Assembly: GCA_009363875.1 (NCBI GenBank)
Contig: CM018681.1
Coordinates: forward strand, 40,007,510-40,071,509
DNA: 64,000 nucleotides
Source of the DNA: Mikania micrantha
Taxonomy: Eukaryota > Streptophyta > Magnoliopsida > Asterales > Asteraceae
Reading direction: 5' to 3'
The translations under genes were made by a program, and so were the position numbers. Below, piece after piece: positions 1-11,169 of the stretch. Position 1 is the stretch's first letter. Each line of letters starts with the position of its first letter. Below the pieces are notes generated by a model. It was not told where the DNA came from and ran no database searches. It saw only the letters and a program-made list of their open reading frames with translations.

Positions 1-254
1 TCCTCAGATATACAAATTGCTTGCCCAAGCACATTCACATCTATAACATATTCCTCATCTACAGAAATAACTCTGGCAGACTCCCAGAAGCTTTGAATAT
101 GTGAACGATAAATCTGAACTGAGTTGGAGATAGCATAGTAAATCCTTGATCTACGAAGGAACTCAATCATAGGACGGAAGTCTTGGCCATTCCTTGTTGT
201 AGGATCCAGATAGGCACAAACATTATATTTGTCACCGAAAGTTAAGTTCGCCAT
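1..254 (-). CDS. Post-pol extra ORF of Cop1, N-terminal 84 codons (runs off window)
   Basis: The reading frame starts at the ATG at 254-252 with MANLTFGDK and stays open to the window edge. It matches the first 84 codons of the gene at 50190 in Cop2. Codon by codon I count about 28 synonymous and 10 amino-acid-changing codon differences, which points to past selection on the protein. The family is common behind copia pol in Asteraceae elements and is often misannotated there as a host protein; I know of no established function. No signal peptide or membrane segment is visible in this part. The start is supported by conservation of the ATG and of the AT-rich stretch before it in both copies. 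Confidence 0.75.
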   Translation of the reverse strand, partial: MANLTFGDKYNVCAYLDPTTRNGQDFRPMIEFLRRSRIYYAISNSVQIYRSHIQSFWESARVISVDEEYVIDVNVLGQAICISE

Positions 255-349
255 TTCAACAATATGAAATAAAAACAATTAGAAACAAAAATTAATAAAA
301 AATTAACAAAATTAAAAAAATTTCTAAGTATAGAAACCAGCGAACCTAA

Positions 350-665
350 TTCCTGAGACGAACCTAATGCCAGACGAACCTAAGTTAGACGAACCTGTTA
401 TCTAGACAAACCTTTTTGAACGAACCCTTTTATAAACGAACCTTATTCTGAACGAACCTTATCCTGAAAGAACCTTCTGATGAACGAACCTTAGAATGAA
501 CGAACCTCAGAATGAACGAACCTTCAAACAAACGAACCTGTTGGTCAAACGAACCTTGACCAAAAGGTTCGGTTCATTTGAAATACATAGTTTCTCCACG
601 AACCTATCAGATTCAGACGAACCTTCAAGGTTCGGCGAACCTTAGTTCATTCAACGAACATTTTC
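350..665 (-). repeat. CGAACC/GGTTCG motif array upstream of the Cop1 extra ORF
   Basis: The hexamer CGAACC (GGTTCG in the element's sense) recurs at irregular spacing of about 10-30 bp, usually as CGAACCT. It ends about 100 bp before the ATG of the extra ORF. Cop2 has the equivalent array at 49785-50105. Confidence 0.85.
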
Positions 666-1013
666 ATCCAGCGAACCTTTTCCAATTTTCAAATCAAATT
701 TTAAAAACTTTGAAATTAATGATAAAAATCATATTCCCAAGTTCAAAACAGACCGATGAACAACATTAACAAAAGCAGTTTGTCTAGAACTTCGAAATTA
801 ACTGGTTTTAATTCAGTTAAACAGGTTCGATCTAGAAATCCTAAAATCTCTCAGATCTCTCAAATTAGTCGGTTAACTTTAAAATTTTCTACCTAGAAAT
901 GATCAGCAAATGATTCTGAGTCTAAAGAGATCAACGAAAAGTTCTGGGATGCCCTAAATCGGAAATCGAAAAAATCAGATCTTGCAGGTTCACTAAAGTG
1001 AAATCAGATGAAA

Positions 1014-1226
1014 GTGACGAACCCTTATCGCGAACATTGTATTTATACTCACGAACCTTTTCAAACTATCCTTTTCAACGAACCTTTTCTGCGAACCATT
1101 TCACACGAACCTTTCCTGCGAACCATTTCAGCGACCATTTCACATGAGCCTTTCAAACGAACCTATCAAACGAACCTAGTCAGCGAACCTAACCAGCGAA
1201 CCTTCTCAACTAACCTTCAACAGACG
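1014..1226 (-). repeat. Second CGAACC/GGTTCG array in the Cop1 spacer
   Basis: More than ten copies of CGAACC or one-base variants lie in about 210 bp. Cop2 carries the matching array at 49220-49450. The two arrays are separated by about 350 bp of AT-rich DNA without the motif. Confidence 0.8.
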
Positions 1227-1769
1227 AACCTTTTAAAAATTTTGATTTTTCTTTGAATTTCAAAACAAATTCATGTTTAATTGTTACAAAGTCAAACAAA
1301 TAATCAAAAATTATTGATTTAACATCAGACAAAAATAAAATCTTTTTGTAATTTTTTAATTTTTTAGAACAATTAAACTACAAATGTAACAAAACTAACT
1401 ACACTAAGAAAAATAAAATCTTTTTGTTTGAGAAAGATCCAGACATGAGATCATATTATTTTACAATTTTCAACTAATCTGTTTGTATTAATTAATAGAT
1501 TTAATTTCAAATTACAAGTCCAAGATGATTGTCAGTATATTTATCCTTTTAATTTTAATTACTTAGTCAAGAAATCAGTTTAAATAAGATTATCAAAACA
1601 CTTTATAATAATCCATTTACTTGAACACATCCCCGATTTGTGAATAACTAATCAAACATAAATGTTCTTAAAACTTATTATTTCAATTTCAACCAGTCTA
1701 ATCATGCAAAAAGAAAGCAGAATTTCTTTTTGAAAATAACAAAATAGAAAACAATTTGAATTTGTTCAA

Positions 1770-1975
1770 AATCTTGGAATCAAGGTTGATACTTACGTAT
1801 GCTCAAATGATCCAGAAAATGAACTAAACAACAATTTAAGATTAAGCTTTTAACAATCAGTTCGATATTTTCATATACGCATAGATTGTACAAATCTTAA
1901 TCAGAACCAAGAGAACAAATTTGAATCGTTTAAAGCTATAACAATCAGGTCGATACGTAAGTATACGCAAAGAAT
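1770..1975 (-). repeat. Triplicated GTATACTTACGTAT-type module
   Basis: Three degenerate copies about 80 bp apart share a core resembling ATACTTACGTAT, followed in sense by CGACCTGATTGTTA or variants. The module is at the equivalent place in Cop2 (48484-48690), TRG-A (36716-36915) and TRG-B (55791-55995). Its function is unknown; conservation in non-coding DNA suggests a cis-acting role. Confidence 0.7.
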
Positions 1976-2380
1976 GTTTCAGCTTTAAACTAAAATAAAA
2001 AAACAAAATCAGAATTTCTTTTAAAAATTAAACACATGATCAAACTAGTACTTTGACTTTTTGTTCAAGAAACATTTTGTCAGAAAAATTACCACTCTTT
2101 CAGGACAAAACTAAGTACTGTATTCTAAGCATTTGTTTCTTATAAAGTATAATCAAAACTTTGTTTAAACTTATCCTAACTAAGTTATAAACCTACTTCC
2201 ACATCATACTTAGTACTTGTAATTATTTTTAATTTTTCATAATACATACAAATATGTTTCCAATTGCAAATAATGTACTATCATTTCTCACTAGGTCAAA
2301 TCAATTTCTCAGATTTTTAATTTTTTAATGTTTTTGTGTTTTTGGTTTTTCAAATGTTTTTTGTATTTTTCACAACTTTT

Positions 2381-2390
2381 CTCCCCCTAA
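2381..2390 (-). promoter_or_regulatory. Internal polypurine tract after pol
   Basis: TTAGGGGGAG on the minus strand lies about 60 bp beyond the pol stop. The same decamer follows pol in Cop2 (48065) and directly precedes the Cop2 3' LTR (59865). Multiple polypurine tracts are a known Sirevirus trait. Confidence 0.65.
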
Positions 2391-2450
2391 AAACTAAAAC
2401 AGAAAAGAAGAAAAAAATGAAAATATCTGATGTTAATTCAATAAATTTGA

Positions 2451-2710
2451 TTACGAAGGAAGTTGATTCTTGATTACCTCACCCATGACCCTGATCCCAT
2501 TTAATTTGAGTAGATACTCAAAACGTTGTTTGTCAAAGGCCTTGGTGAGAGGGTCTGCCCTTTGCTCGTTTGTGTGTATCTTCACCACATCAATCAGTTT
2601 CTTTTCATAGCAATCGCGTATGAAATGAAACCGAATATCAATGTGTTTGGAACGTGAATGATACACTGGATTCTTCGTGATAGCAATAGCAACCTCGTTT
2701 TCAACATGAA
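2451..2710 (-). pseudogene. pol: Cop1 pol, C-terminal end of RNase H (separated by Gyp1)
   Basis: This is the last part of copia RNase H, including the conserved HIDIRFHFIRD and the terminal KLNGIRVMGEV. It ends at a stop at 2453-2451. It joins the frame interrupted at 15559: the break falls in the RNase H C-terminal region, after the motif MRDYGLNF, and the TSD TCGGG marks both sides. It matches the Cop2 pol terminus with only a few differences per hundred bases. Confidence 0.92.
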
Positions 2711-2715
2711 TCGGG
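2711..2715. repeat. Left target-site duplication of Gyp1 (TCGGG)
   Basis: TCGGG lies immediately left of the LTR terminus and is repeated at 15554-15558 on the other side. A 5-bp duplication is usual for gypsy integrase. Confidence 0.95.
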
Positions 2716-3168
2716 TGTCACACCCCGAGCCGGCGGGGTAGGATCGGGTTTCCCCGACGGGTGGAAGGTTCCCGAGGGGCGATATCGAAATGATAATCGG
2801 ATTGATCAGATTGTTCACATTGCACATGATATAAAAATGAGAAACTTTGCTAAAATAAAATAGGATTACAGAGTTAAATTATATTAGTTAAGTTTACAAA
2901 TTAACAATGTAAACCCACTATCACATCATAAGTCTTCAATCTTGTGGCTGCACAAGATATACTAAACAAACTGTATAATGATGCTTCAAAATATGCAGGT
3001 CCAAAAAGCTAGGTCCTCTATCAGATAACCTAATCCAAAGAAATAACTCTTCAGTTGACCTGTTCGTCACCTGAGAAGTCATGCAAAAATAAAGTCAACA
3101 CATGGTTGGTGAGTTCATATTGTTTAGTGTTTGAAAATGATTTGAAAACTTCTTTGGTAAAGACCCTA

Positions 3169-3540
3169 ACCTCATTAACACCACATGTATCATCCAGATC
3201 GGTATGCTTATGTATAGGGCATACCCCTGAGTCGAGGCTACAACCCCGCCCAGACACCGTCCCACCACATACTAATCCGCATAGGACATTGTTGTTAATG
3301 ATAATTAAGCATCTTTACCTATCACACACTCTTGTTCACAATGACTCAAATGTTCTCACAAAACCTTTGTTTAACCCACGGGTAACAACCTTAATCTCAT
3401 TAACATCACATGTATCATCCAGATCGGTATGCTTATATATAGGGCATACCCCTGAGTCGAGGCTACAACCCCGCCCAGACGCCGTCCCACCACATACTAA
3501 TCCACATGGGACATTGATGTTAATGAAAATTAAGCATTTT
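3169..3540 (-). repeat. 226-bp direct duplication within the Gyp1 LTR
   Basis: A block beginning near CACATGTATCATCCAGATC at 3182 recurs at 3408, giving a 226-bp period. It includes the GCATACCCCTGAGTCGAGG segment. The same duplication is in the other LTR at 11268-11639, so it predates this insertion. Confidence 0.85.
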
Positions 3541-5764
3541 ACCCCTACCTTTAACCCAATGATTCGTCAGTCCTTTGTTCCTGTAAATACCACAATTTGG
3601 AATCTATGTTGATTCCTTAAGTTCATCACAATAGTGATCAACCATAGAAATTGTAGAAACAGTTTAATAAATGCTCAATTAAATAAATAAATAAACATTT
3701 AATAAAATCTAAGTCCTAATGATTGGGGCCTGTGGTCATACTCGAGTAGACTAGTCTGTCAATCTAGGTACTTAGTAGTTAGGGAAACTGTAAATATCCT
3801 CAAACATACGACCTACAAGTCAAACGGTCTAGCTAGGACTTCTTGAAATGCAGGATTTTATGTTTCGTCAATGTTTTTGGCGTATGCTATCTCTGATATT
3901 TCCCAGACTTTCCCCTAAAAATGATTTAATGATCGTCTGATTCTGTCACAAGATGTACTTGATGTGTTAATCATAGAATACAAGATTCATTGATCGGTTG
4001 TACACTTGATTCATTGTTCAACGAACACTTGGTTTGTAGAACATTGAATGTTGTCTTTGCAAAGATTGTTTTGTTGATGTCTTGATGTCCCACACTTGTT
4101 TTGTCAAAATGCTTGATTTGATCCCTTGAATTCACCCACTTGTTTTGTCAAAATGTTTGTTTTTGATCCCTTTGAAATGTTTTGGCTTATTGAAAAGTTT
4201 AGTTTAACTCGATTATTCACTTAATATATAAGTAAAATCATTGGTAAACCTGCATAAAATCTTCCTAGACATGATCTAGGATAACATTTATATATATGTA
4301 AAACATATAATTTAAAAGCATTCAAGTAAACAATTTAAATAAACAGTTTACGCATGCTTCTCAACCCCGCGTTTTAAAACAAAATGTTAGAAAAGGGGCA
4401 ATGAACTCACCTGTGTTGCCGTGCAATAACCCACAAAAGATATGCGCACTCTTTGATTGTTGCCTAAGTATCTTTAGCACCTGAGTTATTTTAAAGAATT
4501 CGAATACGATAAGTACCTACAGAAATTGTCGTATCTATGGTTTGGTCTCGATGTGCAACTACGTGTCCTAGATTACTAGTGTGTTTCTAGAATTTCCTCT
4601 ATCTAAGTTAAACCATTACCCATTAGTAACCCAATCCCACATAAAGCATTTAAAGTATTTAAATAAAACATTTTCAATTCATTACCTTTTAAGTTAATCA
4701 TTTATTTAGAAAAATCATTTAATTATATTGGTAAGGTCCATAATATAATTTCTTTTATGAAAAACATATTTAATTTAAGAAAAATGTAATTTAAACATGA
4801 TGGGCTTATATTAAACCCATTGGGCCATTCTTGGGCCCTTTAGTAAACTTTGATTTTCAAATGATCTCTTGTTTGCTTATTAAGTCATTAACCTAGATGG
4901 TGTAAATAACCATTTAGATTAATCATGCCTTTGAAATTCCCAATGGTTTAGGTGTTAACATTTAAGTCAAACCATAACCTTTAGGTTCTTGTTTTCCATC
5001 CCGAATGTAATTCTCTCCATGACCTTTGATATCTTAGTTTAAAGAGGTTCACTTGTGTTTGACTAAGAGAATGATCATCCCCTACGCTGATTTCCTACAA
5101 TAACTGTGCTAGAACATCCTAGGTTAGATTGATAATCCATCCTGACATTGTTTTCATTGAAGTTTAGATCTTGTGGGCCTTATGTTGGGCCTAGCTTGGC
5201 ATTGTGACCCATTAGATTTCTATTGAACCTAATGATTAGCATGGCACTTTGTGAGTGATGTTAGGCTAAGTAGATTGGGTCGATTGACTAATCTTTAATT
5301 TAACCAAATATATCTCGGATCATCTCTGATATTGGGCCAAATGAAATGGTCCTGGGCCTAATAATAGGGTCATTGGGCCTTAGGAGCTTATGTGGGCCAA
5401 ATTAAATTAAACGAGCTACGTGTGAGTCAAGTCTAGAACCAATTTCATTCCTAACATTTTAATTGGGCCGAAATATTACTTGGGCTATTCTAATCATTAT
5501 GGCCAAAAACTAGGGATTGGGCCGGTCAATGACAGTAGCCCGAATAGTTTCTGTTAGACCTAGGCTATTTCATAGGTACCTCTGCGTGTTGGGCCGAGAA
5601 AGGATATGGGCCGAGTGTTGGGCCGGTTGTTTATCCCTTGGACTTGATAGTATACTGTAACAACAATTTAGTTGCCACACATGATTAGGCCAATCTATTA
5701 CACTAGAATATTGTCCCAAACACGTCGTTGAATGGCTTTGGGCTTAGGCCGAATGACCACCTGC

Positions 5765-6215
5765 CATTTCCAGCGAACCATAGTCAAGGTTCGGCTCCCT
5801 TAGTTCAGGTGTCAACAACAAGCTTCGATCAAGAACCTCCAGGCAGGCTCGGGGTTAATAGGGTTCGTCTAAGCGTTCGGCCGGGTTCAAGGGTTCGTTG
5901 CCTTGAGGGGGATCGTGTACCTTCATGGTTCGGTTAGATAAGCTTAGGGTATGGTTCGTTCATGGTTTGCTGCGTAGCACTAAGGTTCGGAGGTGTGTGC
6001 CAGCCCAAAGGCTCGCCTGTCTAAGGTTCGGGTACATGGTCATTCATGGGTTCGGTGGGTACTAGGGTTCGCAGGAGACACAAGGGTTCGTCTGTAGAGG
6101 GTTCGGCCGTGATGACCAACGAACCAAGGGTTCGTTCATGCTGCATGGGTTCGGCTAATGGCTGATTAAACAGGTTCGGCAGCCCTCTTCTTTTCCAGCT
6201 ACACTCACGAACCCT
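5765..6215 (-). repeat. GGTTCG array inside the Gyp1 LTR
   Basis: About twenty copies of GGTTCG (mostly on the + strand, a few as CGAACC) occur in 450 bp. The array is 400-870 bp downstream of the TATA box in element sense, so it is transcribed. It is the same hexamer found in Cop and TRG elements, though the surrounding DNA is unrelated. The second copy is 13864-14314. Confidence 0.9.
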
Positions 6216-6624
6216 GCCTGCAACCACCATTTTCGAGCTTTAATTCGGGTAAGGTTGTTCCTTGAGTCGACATTCATGTTAGAAGGTTGTCTAGATGTGT
6301 GTTTCGTGCACTATGATCCTAAACCGGTCGTGTATGTGTGTGTGGTTCGAACAACCATAACAATACAAATGAAAACCCTAAATATTCGAACCTTTAAACA
6401 TCCATACCTCAAAATCGATTGGTCAAATCTACAGATCGGTTGTACTTCCTTGAAGAGGATGATGAGAGCTTCGCGTGGACACCAAGAGCACTCAAATCCG
6501 TTGAGAAACGAAGGAAATACGATCGTTTAAAGTAGGTTATTCTAGAGAGAGAGAGAGAAAACGGGAGAGAGTGTTTAGAGAGAGAGAGAAACTTGAAAAA
6601 TGAAAGAAATTGTTTCTTTCTACG

Positions 6625-6633
6625 TTTATATAC
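6625..6633 (-). promoter_or_regulatory. Gyp1 3' LTR TATA box
   Basis: GTATATAAA on the minus strand is followed in sense by pyrimidine-rich CT repeats, a typical plant promoter and leader start. The active 5' copy is 14732-14724. Confidence 0.65.
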
Positions 6634-7454
6634 CCCGAGGGTATTCGGGTTCGTTTCGGTTGCACGGTTTACGTTTTCGTCGCGTTTCCGGATCGTAACG
6701 CGTGTAATTACGAAATTTCAGATAAAAGGCTACATTTTATGTGTTTGTAATTTACTAATTTTATAAAATATTTCAGATATTATTTATTTGAATTATTTGT
6801 CGTATTTATTAGTATTTTTACGCGTTTTCATTATTTATGCGCGTATTTTGTTTTACGCGCCTAAATTTAAAATAACTTCCTTTAAATTTAATTATGATGA
6901 GTTTCAAAATTGTAAAACAGGAAATATTTTATTTCCTTAACTTTATTATCGTTCAAGTCGTCTTTCGTTTCGTTTCATCAGAAAACGTCACTTACGCGCG
7001 TCTTCGTACCGAGCGCTAACTGTACGAACACGATCGTACGTTTCACTTTCTGATTTTGTTGTCTACTTTTACAATCATCGTTTCAGATTGTTAAACTGTC
7101 AGATCTATTCGTACAGATCGTCACCTATATGAATAGTTCGTCAGTTTAGCATTCCGTAACAACAACTGTTATTGTTTTGTTCTTATTATCCTCACATACG
7201 TGCTATCCTAATAGATCCTAACAAATAAACCCATGATGGTTCAGGGTTGCCAGATAATTACCTGACTCAAGAACCATTTTTCTGTACTTTGTTTCTGCTA
7301 AATGTTTATGAACCTATTGTTTGATAATGTGAAATGACTTTGACTATGGCTGTGAACATGAAATAGAATAGAATTTGTATAGTTTGTGTCTGTTTACTGT
7401 TCATGCTACTGTTGCGATCACTGTTCCGGCGCCGGTTTCGGCACTATTGTTACA

Positions 7455-7475
7455 GTCTCCCCTTGTTAGAGAAAT
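7455..7475 (-). promoter_or_regulatory. Gyp1 polypurine tract
   Basis: In element sense a purine run (ACAAGGGGAGAC) abuts the 3' LTR start at 7454. Gyp2 has the near-identical junction at 29276, and GypB a related one at 61338. Confidence 0.75.
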
Positions 7476-7631
7476 TTCGTCCCGAAATTTTAAGAATAGT
7501 TATCAGGTACGGCTTTCTCTGTAAGAAACTGGGGATTATTTGAACATCGTGTGATCTTCGCATTTCCCAAGTAACTTGAGTTTGCGCTCTAAACTTCCAA
7601 TGAGACTTAGCAATGGAAGTACGACTTTTCC

Positions 7632-9453
7632 TTAGTTGTTTAATCTAACAAGCCATAAACTCTGGAGATCATTACATAAGGTATAATGTCCGTTCAATTG
7701 AATTCCTTCAATTGATATGACGAACGATTCGTTAGCACAGCATTTGTTCAAGTTCGAGACGTGAAACACGTAACGCATCTCACTAAGGTCATCTGGTGAC
7801 CTCAATCTGTGTGCCATAGAACGAATACGTTCGATGATCTCGAATTGTCCTATGTTTCGTGGTGCTCGTTCATCCCTTTATCCTAAAATGGACTACACCT
7901 TTCCTTGGGTATACCTCTACTTAACATGGTGTTTCCCAATTAAGTACTGGTTGGACTATTTGGTTTCCCCTACCTAAATCCATCAGTTCGGCGACCGACA
8001 GTGTCGACCTTAAGGAGCCTCGAATGATGTGCATTCAATGCTACTATATTGACTGTTGTTGTAGGAGAATCTGATTAGTGGCAATTGAGTGTCCCAATTT
8101 CCACTGAAGTTTGACACACAGGTTCTCAACATATCCTTCAAGATCATTGTTGTACTTTCGCTTCGACCGTCCCTTGGTGGACGGTGAGCTGTACTCAGTT
8201 TTAAGTACATCCTTAGAGGTTCTGCGATGTTTGTTAGAACCTTATTGTGAATTTGTCGTCCATATCCAAAATGTTAAACAATGGTACCACATAACGTACC
8301 ACTATCTCGTTGCTGTATAGTCTATCAGTTTACTTATCACCAGGATCCGCCCACTATTTTAGTAGTAGGTATTTCATCCGGTTTATCTCAAATTGTCTTT
8401 CTGATCTAAAATCTGACACACTCCTTAAAGTTTTCGTAGGTGACTCCCACAACTCTAGGTCTTGATCACCGGATCGAGATCCTCAAGTCACCCATAGTGA
8501 ATACTTAAGTCATTTGACATAACCGTATACATGCTTCACCATTTGTTTAATCTATTCTCAGCTTGAAAGTGTACATTATACAGCGGGGAGGTCTTCCTAA
8601 AATACGGTAGAACTATTAGGATAAAGGTAATGATTTACCTTCTCAGTAATCCTATACCCATCTGCGTGATGGTGTATATCTATCTTACTTTTACCCTATA
8701 GTCATGAGACTTATGGAACCTATAGTAACTTTTGTTCCAACTGTTACTTATTCTCATCCACATTTCAAATTGGAAGAATTTAGGATAAAGTTGTTCTTTC
8801 TTCAACAGTTTCAGAATACCCCTAAGATGTCGTTCGCGTTCTGTCTTGCTATTAGAATAAGTCAGTAGGTCATCCCTAATAGTAATGACAAACTAACCAG
8901 ATACGGTTCGCACACTCGGTTCATGAGATTCACGAAACCATGGGTGCATTCTTCTATCCGAAAGGCATGACCGTACTTGTAATGCCAATAATTCATTCGG
9001 AATATTTTCTCTGGCGTATCTTCATCTTGTATTCACAAATGATTTCCCTTGATCTACTTATTGAGTCTAAATAAGAACCTAACACAGTTCTCACATTTAC
9101 TTTTCCTAACATCCTAGAGCCGGAGTTCTCAACTTAGGTAACTCAAATTCTAGGAGATCTAGGTTGAAAATGAAAGTCTACACACTAACTTTGACATTTC
9201 GAATTCCTAAGGCTTTTAGCGTTCTAATTAAATAAAGTCCTATTCTAAATTACAGTAATTAAGCCGGCATTAATGATTACTCTATCCTCATTTAATCATT
9301 TAACCCTTATTTAACCTAAAGGTTCCTTCAATTATTATTCTGATTATTGTTTTGCACTGACTTTGGTTACGGCTAGCTTAGTTTATTATTCCTAAATTAC
9401 AACAACCTATGCAGTTCTAATTAATTCACCAGTAGATAATTTAAGGTATTAAG
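7632..9453 (-). pseudogene. pol: Gyp1 decayed pol remnants (integrase and others)
   Basis: Fragments of gypsy pol remain on the minus strand. One at 7817-7632 resembles the integrase C-terminal segment next to the chromodomain (motif VFHVSNL). Another at 8210-8010 resembles the integrase core around the catalytic glutamate (GRSES) and FSYNNS. The order integrase core then C-terminus is correct for element sense. From 8211 to 9453 I see only pol-like words broken by many stops, and no complete reverse transcriptase motif. The pol is non-functional, in contrast with the open gag beside it. Confidence 0.75.
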
Positions 9454-10638
9454 CTAAAATTTGCATACCTGTGGAGTCATCAGACTCCGAGTGTTCCTCT
9501 GGAGCTGGTAAGGCAAGTAGTTCCTCTGTGACTGCTGGGTCTGCTGGAGGCCTTTTCCTAGGGCAGTCTCTTGCGAAATGTCCATGTGTTCCGCATGTAT
9601 AGCAGTTGTTGTTATGGTGAGAGGAAGTGGAGGTGTTTGCTTTTTTTGTTCCTGCTTCTTAGTGGAACTAAACCGACACTGTTGAATCCAGTGTCCGTAT
9701 CTACCACAATTCAGACAGTGTTTACAAGGTTTCTCCTCACCATGATGAAAACCACATCCGGCACATTTAGGAAAGGTACCAGCATATTGACGGGGAGTAG
9801 AGGTTATTGATGACCGACACTGTTGCATCCAGTGTCCCGTCTTTCCACAACGCGTGCATTGTACACACGAAAGTTCAGCTAGATGATGGTAGTGACAACT
9901 TGAACAGAGATGAGCTTTTCCTTTAGAGAGTGCAGGACTTGTGGAAGATATCTTCACGGGGCAGTCTCGTGCAATGTGTTCAGACAGTCCGCACACATAG
10001 CAATCCTTGTTGTGTCGAGGAAGGGGATATGTAGTGTTTCCAGGATTCTGGTTATGAGTCGGAGGGTTATTACAATCACGACTCCAGTGTCCCTTTCCTC
10101 CACAGTTCAGACAATGTTTGCACAGTTTATTCTTAGCATGGTGGAGACCGCACGTGGCACATAAAGGAAATTTGCTAGCCTCTGGTTTGCATACTAATTC
10201 CATTGATGATTTGCATTGGTGATCCCAATGGTTCGTCTTGCCACAATGTATGCATTGCTTGCATGAGATTTCAGCGCGGTGGTGATAGTGACAGTTAGTG
10301 CAAAGGGGTGATTTTCCAGTGTAACACCTACGATTCTCTGATTCCGGAGCAAAGGCCATCTGACGAAGAGGAATGGCCTCGGTGTAGATCTCAGGATTTC
10401 TTGATTTCTTAGAACGACTCCGTTTTCGCTTCCTGCTTGTTTCTCCTTCTTCCGGTTCCTTCTTCTCTGCAGCAAGAAATGTGAAGTTCCTGGTAAATTC
10501 CTCACTGTTCCTGATCCGGGTGATGATTCCAGGGAGGATCGCCACCAACTGTTCAGTGATCAGTGTTGCAAATACCTCAACGGCTGGGTCCGTCTCTTGT
10601 GGAGGTAGAGGCGGTGATGGTTGCCTTCTTGGTGACAT
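9454..10638 (-). CDS. gag: Gyp1 Gag-like protein with four 30-residue double zinc modules
   Basis: The frame is open for 394 codons from the chosen ATG at 10638 (MSPRRQP); an upstream in-frame ATG at 10695 would add 19 hydrophobic residues and is less likely. Numbering from that upstream Met, the protein has a short N-terminal region, a basic stretch (R89-K97), then zinc ligands. Modules at 132-161, 179-208, 264-293 and 311-340 all follow C-x2-C-x2-HH-x5-C-x2-C-x2-C-x4-H-x4-C, and a plain CCHC knuckle lies at 232-245. Modules 1 and 3 resemble each other, as do 2 and 4, so a two-module unit was duplicated with a 132-residue period. I see no clear capsid (Retrotrans_gag) domain between the N-terminus and the fingers. 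RNA or DNA binding is likely; packaging is inferred. Confidence 0.85.
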   Translation of the reverse strand: MSPRRQPSPPLPPQETDPAVEVFATLITEQLVAILPGIITRIRNSEEFTRNFTFLAAEKKEPEEGETSRKRKRSRSKKSRNPEIYTEAIPLRQMAFAPESENRRCYTGKSPLCTNCHYHHRAEISCKQCIHCGKTNHWDHQCKSSMELVCKPEASKFPLCATCGLHHAKNKLCKHCLNCGGKGHWSRDCNNPPTHNQNPGNTTYPLPRHNKDCYVCGLSEHIARDCPVKISSTSPALSKGKAHLCSSCHYHHLAELSCVQCTRCGKTGHWMQQCRSSITSTPRQYAGTFPKCAGCGFHHGEEKPCKHCLNCGRYGHWIQQCRFSSTKKQEQKKQTPPLPLTITTTAIHAEHMDISQETALGKGLQQTQQSQRNYLPYQLQRNTRSLMTPQVCKF

Positions 10639-10799
10639 TCTAATCATAACCAACAGAACATTGGTTAGTGCAATGATTGAATGCAGAAGACACAATGCAA
10701 GTAAATTCCTAATTCCTAAGTTCTCTACATGCAGGGTCCCTAGGTTATAGTCTAGGCCAAACCGTTTAAATAAGTGACCTATGTTTCTCTATAACCATG

Positions 10800-10811
10800 G
10801 CTCTGATACCA
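10800..10811 (-). promoter_or_regulatory. Gyp1 primer-binding site
   Basis: TGGTATCAGAGC on the minus strand lies 3 bp from the end of the 5' LTR and is complementary to the 3' end of plant initiator tRNA-Met. Confidence 0.92.
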
Positions 10812-11169
10812 ATCTATCACACCCCGAGCCGGCGGGGTAGGATCGGGTTTCCCCGACGGGCGGAAGGTTCCCGAGGCGCGATATCGAAATGATAATCGGA
10901 TTGATCAGATTGTTCACATTGCACATGATATAAAAATGAGAAACTTTGCTAAAATAAAATAGGATTACAGAGTTAAATTATATTAGTTAAGTTTACAAAT
11001 TAACAATGTAAACCCACTATCACATCATAAGTCTTCAATCTTGTGGCTGCACAAGATATACTAAACAAACTGTATAATGATGCTTCAAAATATGCAGGTC
11101 CAAAAAGCTAGGTCCTCTATCAGATAACCTAATCCAAAGAAATAACTCTTCAGTTGACCTGTTCGTCAC

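Larger units (their letters stand above)
255..2450 (-). other. Cop1 spacer between pol and the extra ORF
   Basis: This is about 2.2 kb of AT-rich DNA with no credible coding frame. In element order it holds an internal polypurine tract (2390-2381), a triplicated motif (1975-1770), a conserved block containing GATCTCATG (1458-1428), and two CGAACC arrays (1226-1014 and 665-350) leading up to the ATG of the extra ORF. The same order is kept in Cop2 (48007-50189), so it is a structured regulatory spacer. Confidence 0.8.
2716..7454 (-). repeat. Gyp1 3' LTR (4739 bp)
   Basis: In element sense it begins TGTAACA at 7454 and ends GGGTGTGACA at 2716. It contains a TATA box (6633-6625), GA-rich DNA at 6546-6590, a candidate splice donor (6407), a GGTTCG array (6215-5765), a 226-bp duplication, a candidate splice acceptor (3071), and the GC-rich terminus. 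The long + strand frame at 3055-3612 is antisense and merely reflects the duplication. No other coding potential is supported. Confidence 0.95.

Noticed and set aside
3055..3612. 185-codon + strand ORF, present twice (also 11154-11711)
   Set aside because: It is antisense to Gyp1, lies inside the LTR, and its repeated protein pattern simply reflects the 226-bp duplication. Conservation between copies is due to the recent LTR pair.
6021..6230. 69-codon sense ORF in the Gyp1 LTR (also 14120-14329)
   Set aside because: It overlaps the GGTTCG array and the candidate intron; both copies are identical only because the LTRs are recent. Kept as a remark, not a gene.
6336..6360. tRNA-like GGTTCGAAC word
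   Set aside because: No A-box, acceptor stem or cloverleaf can be formed around it.
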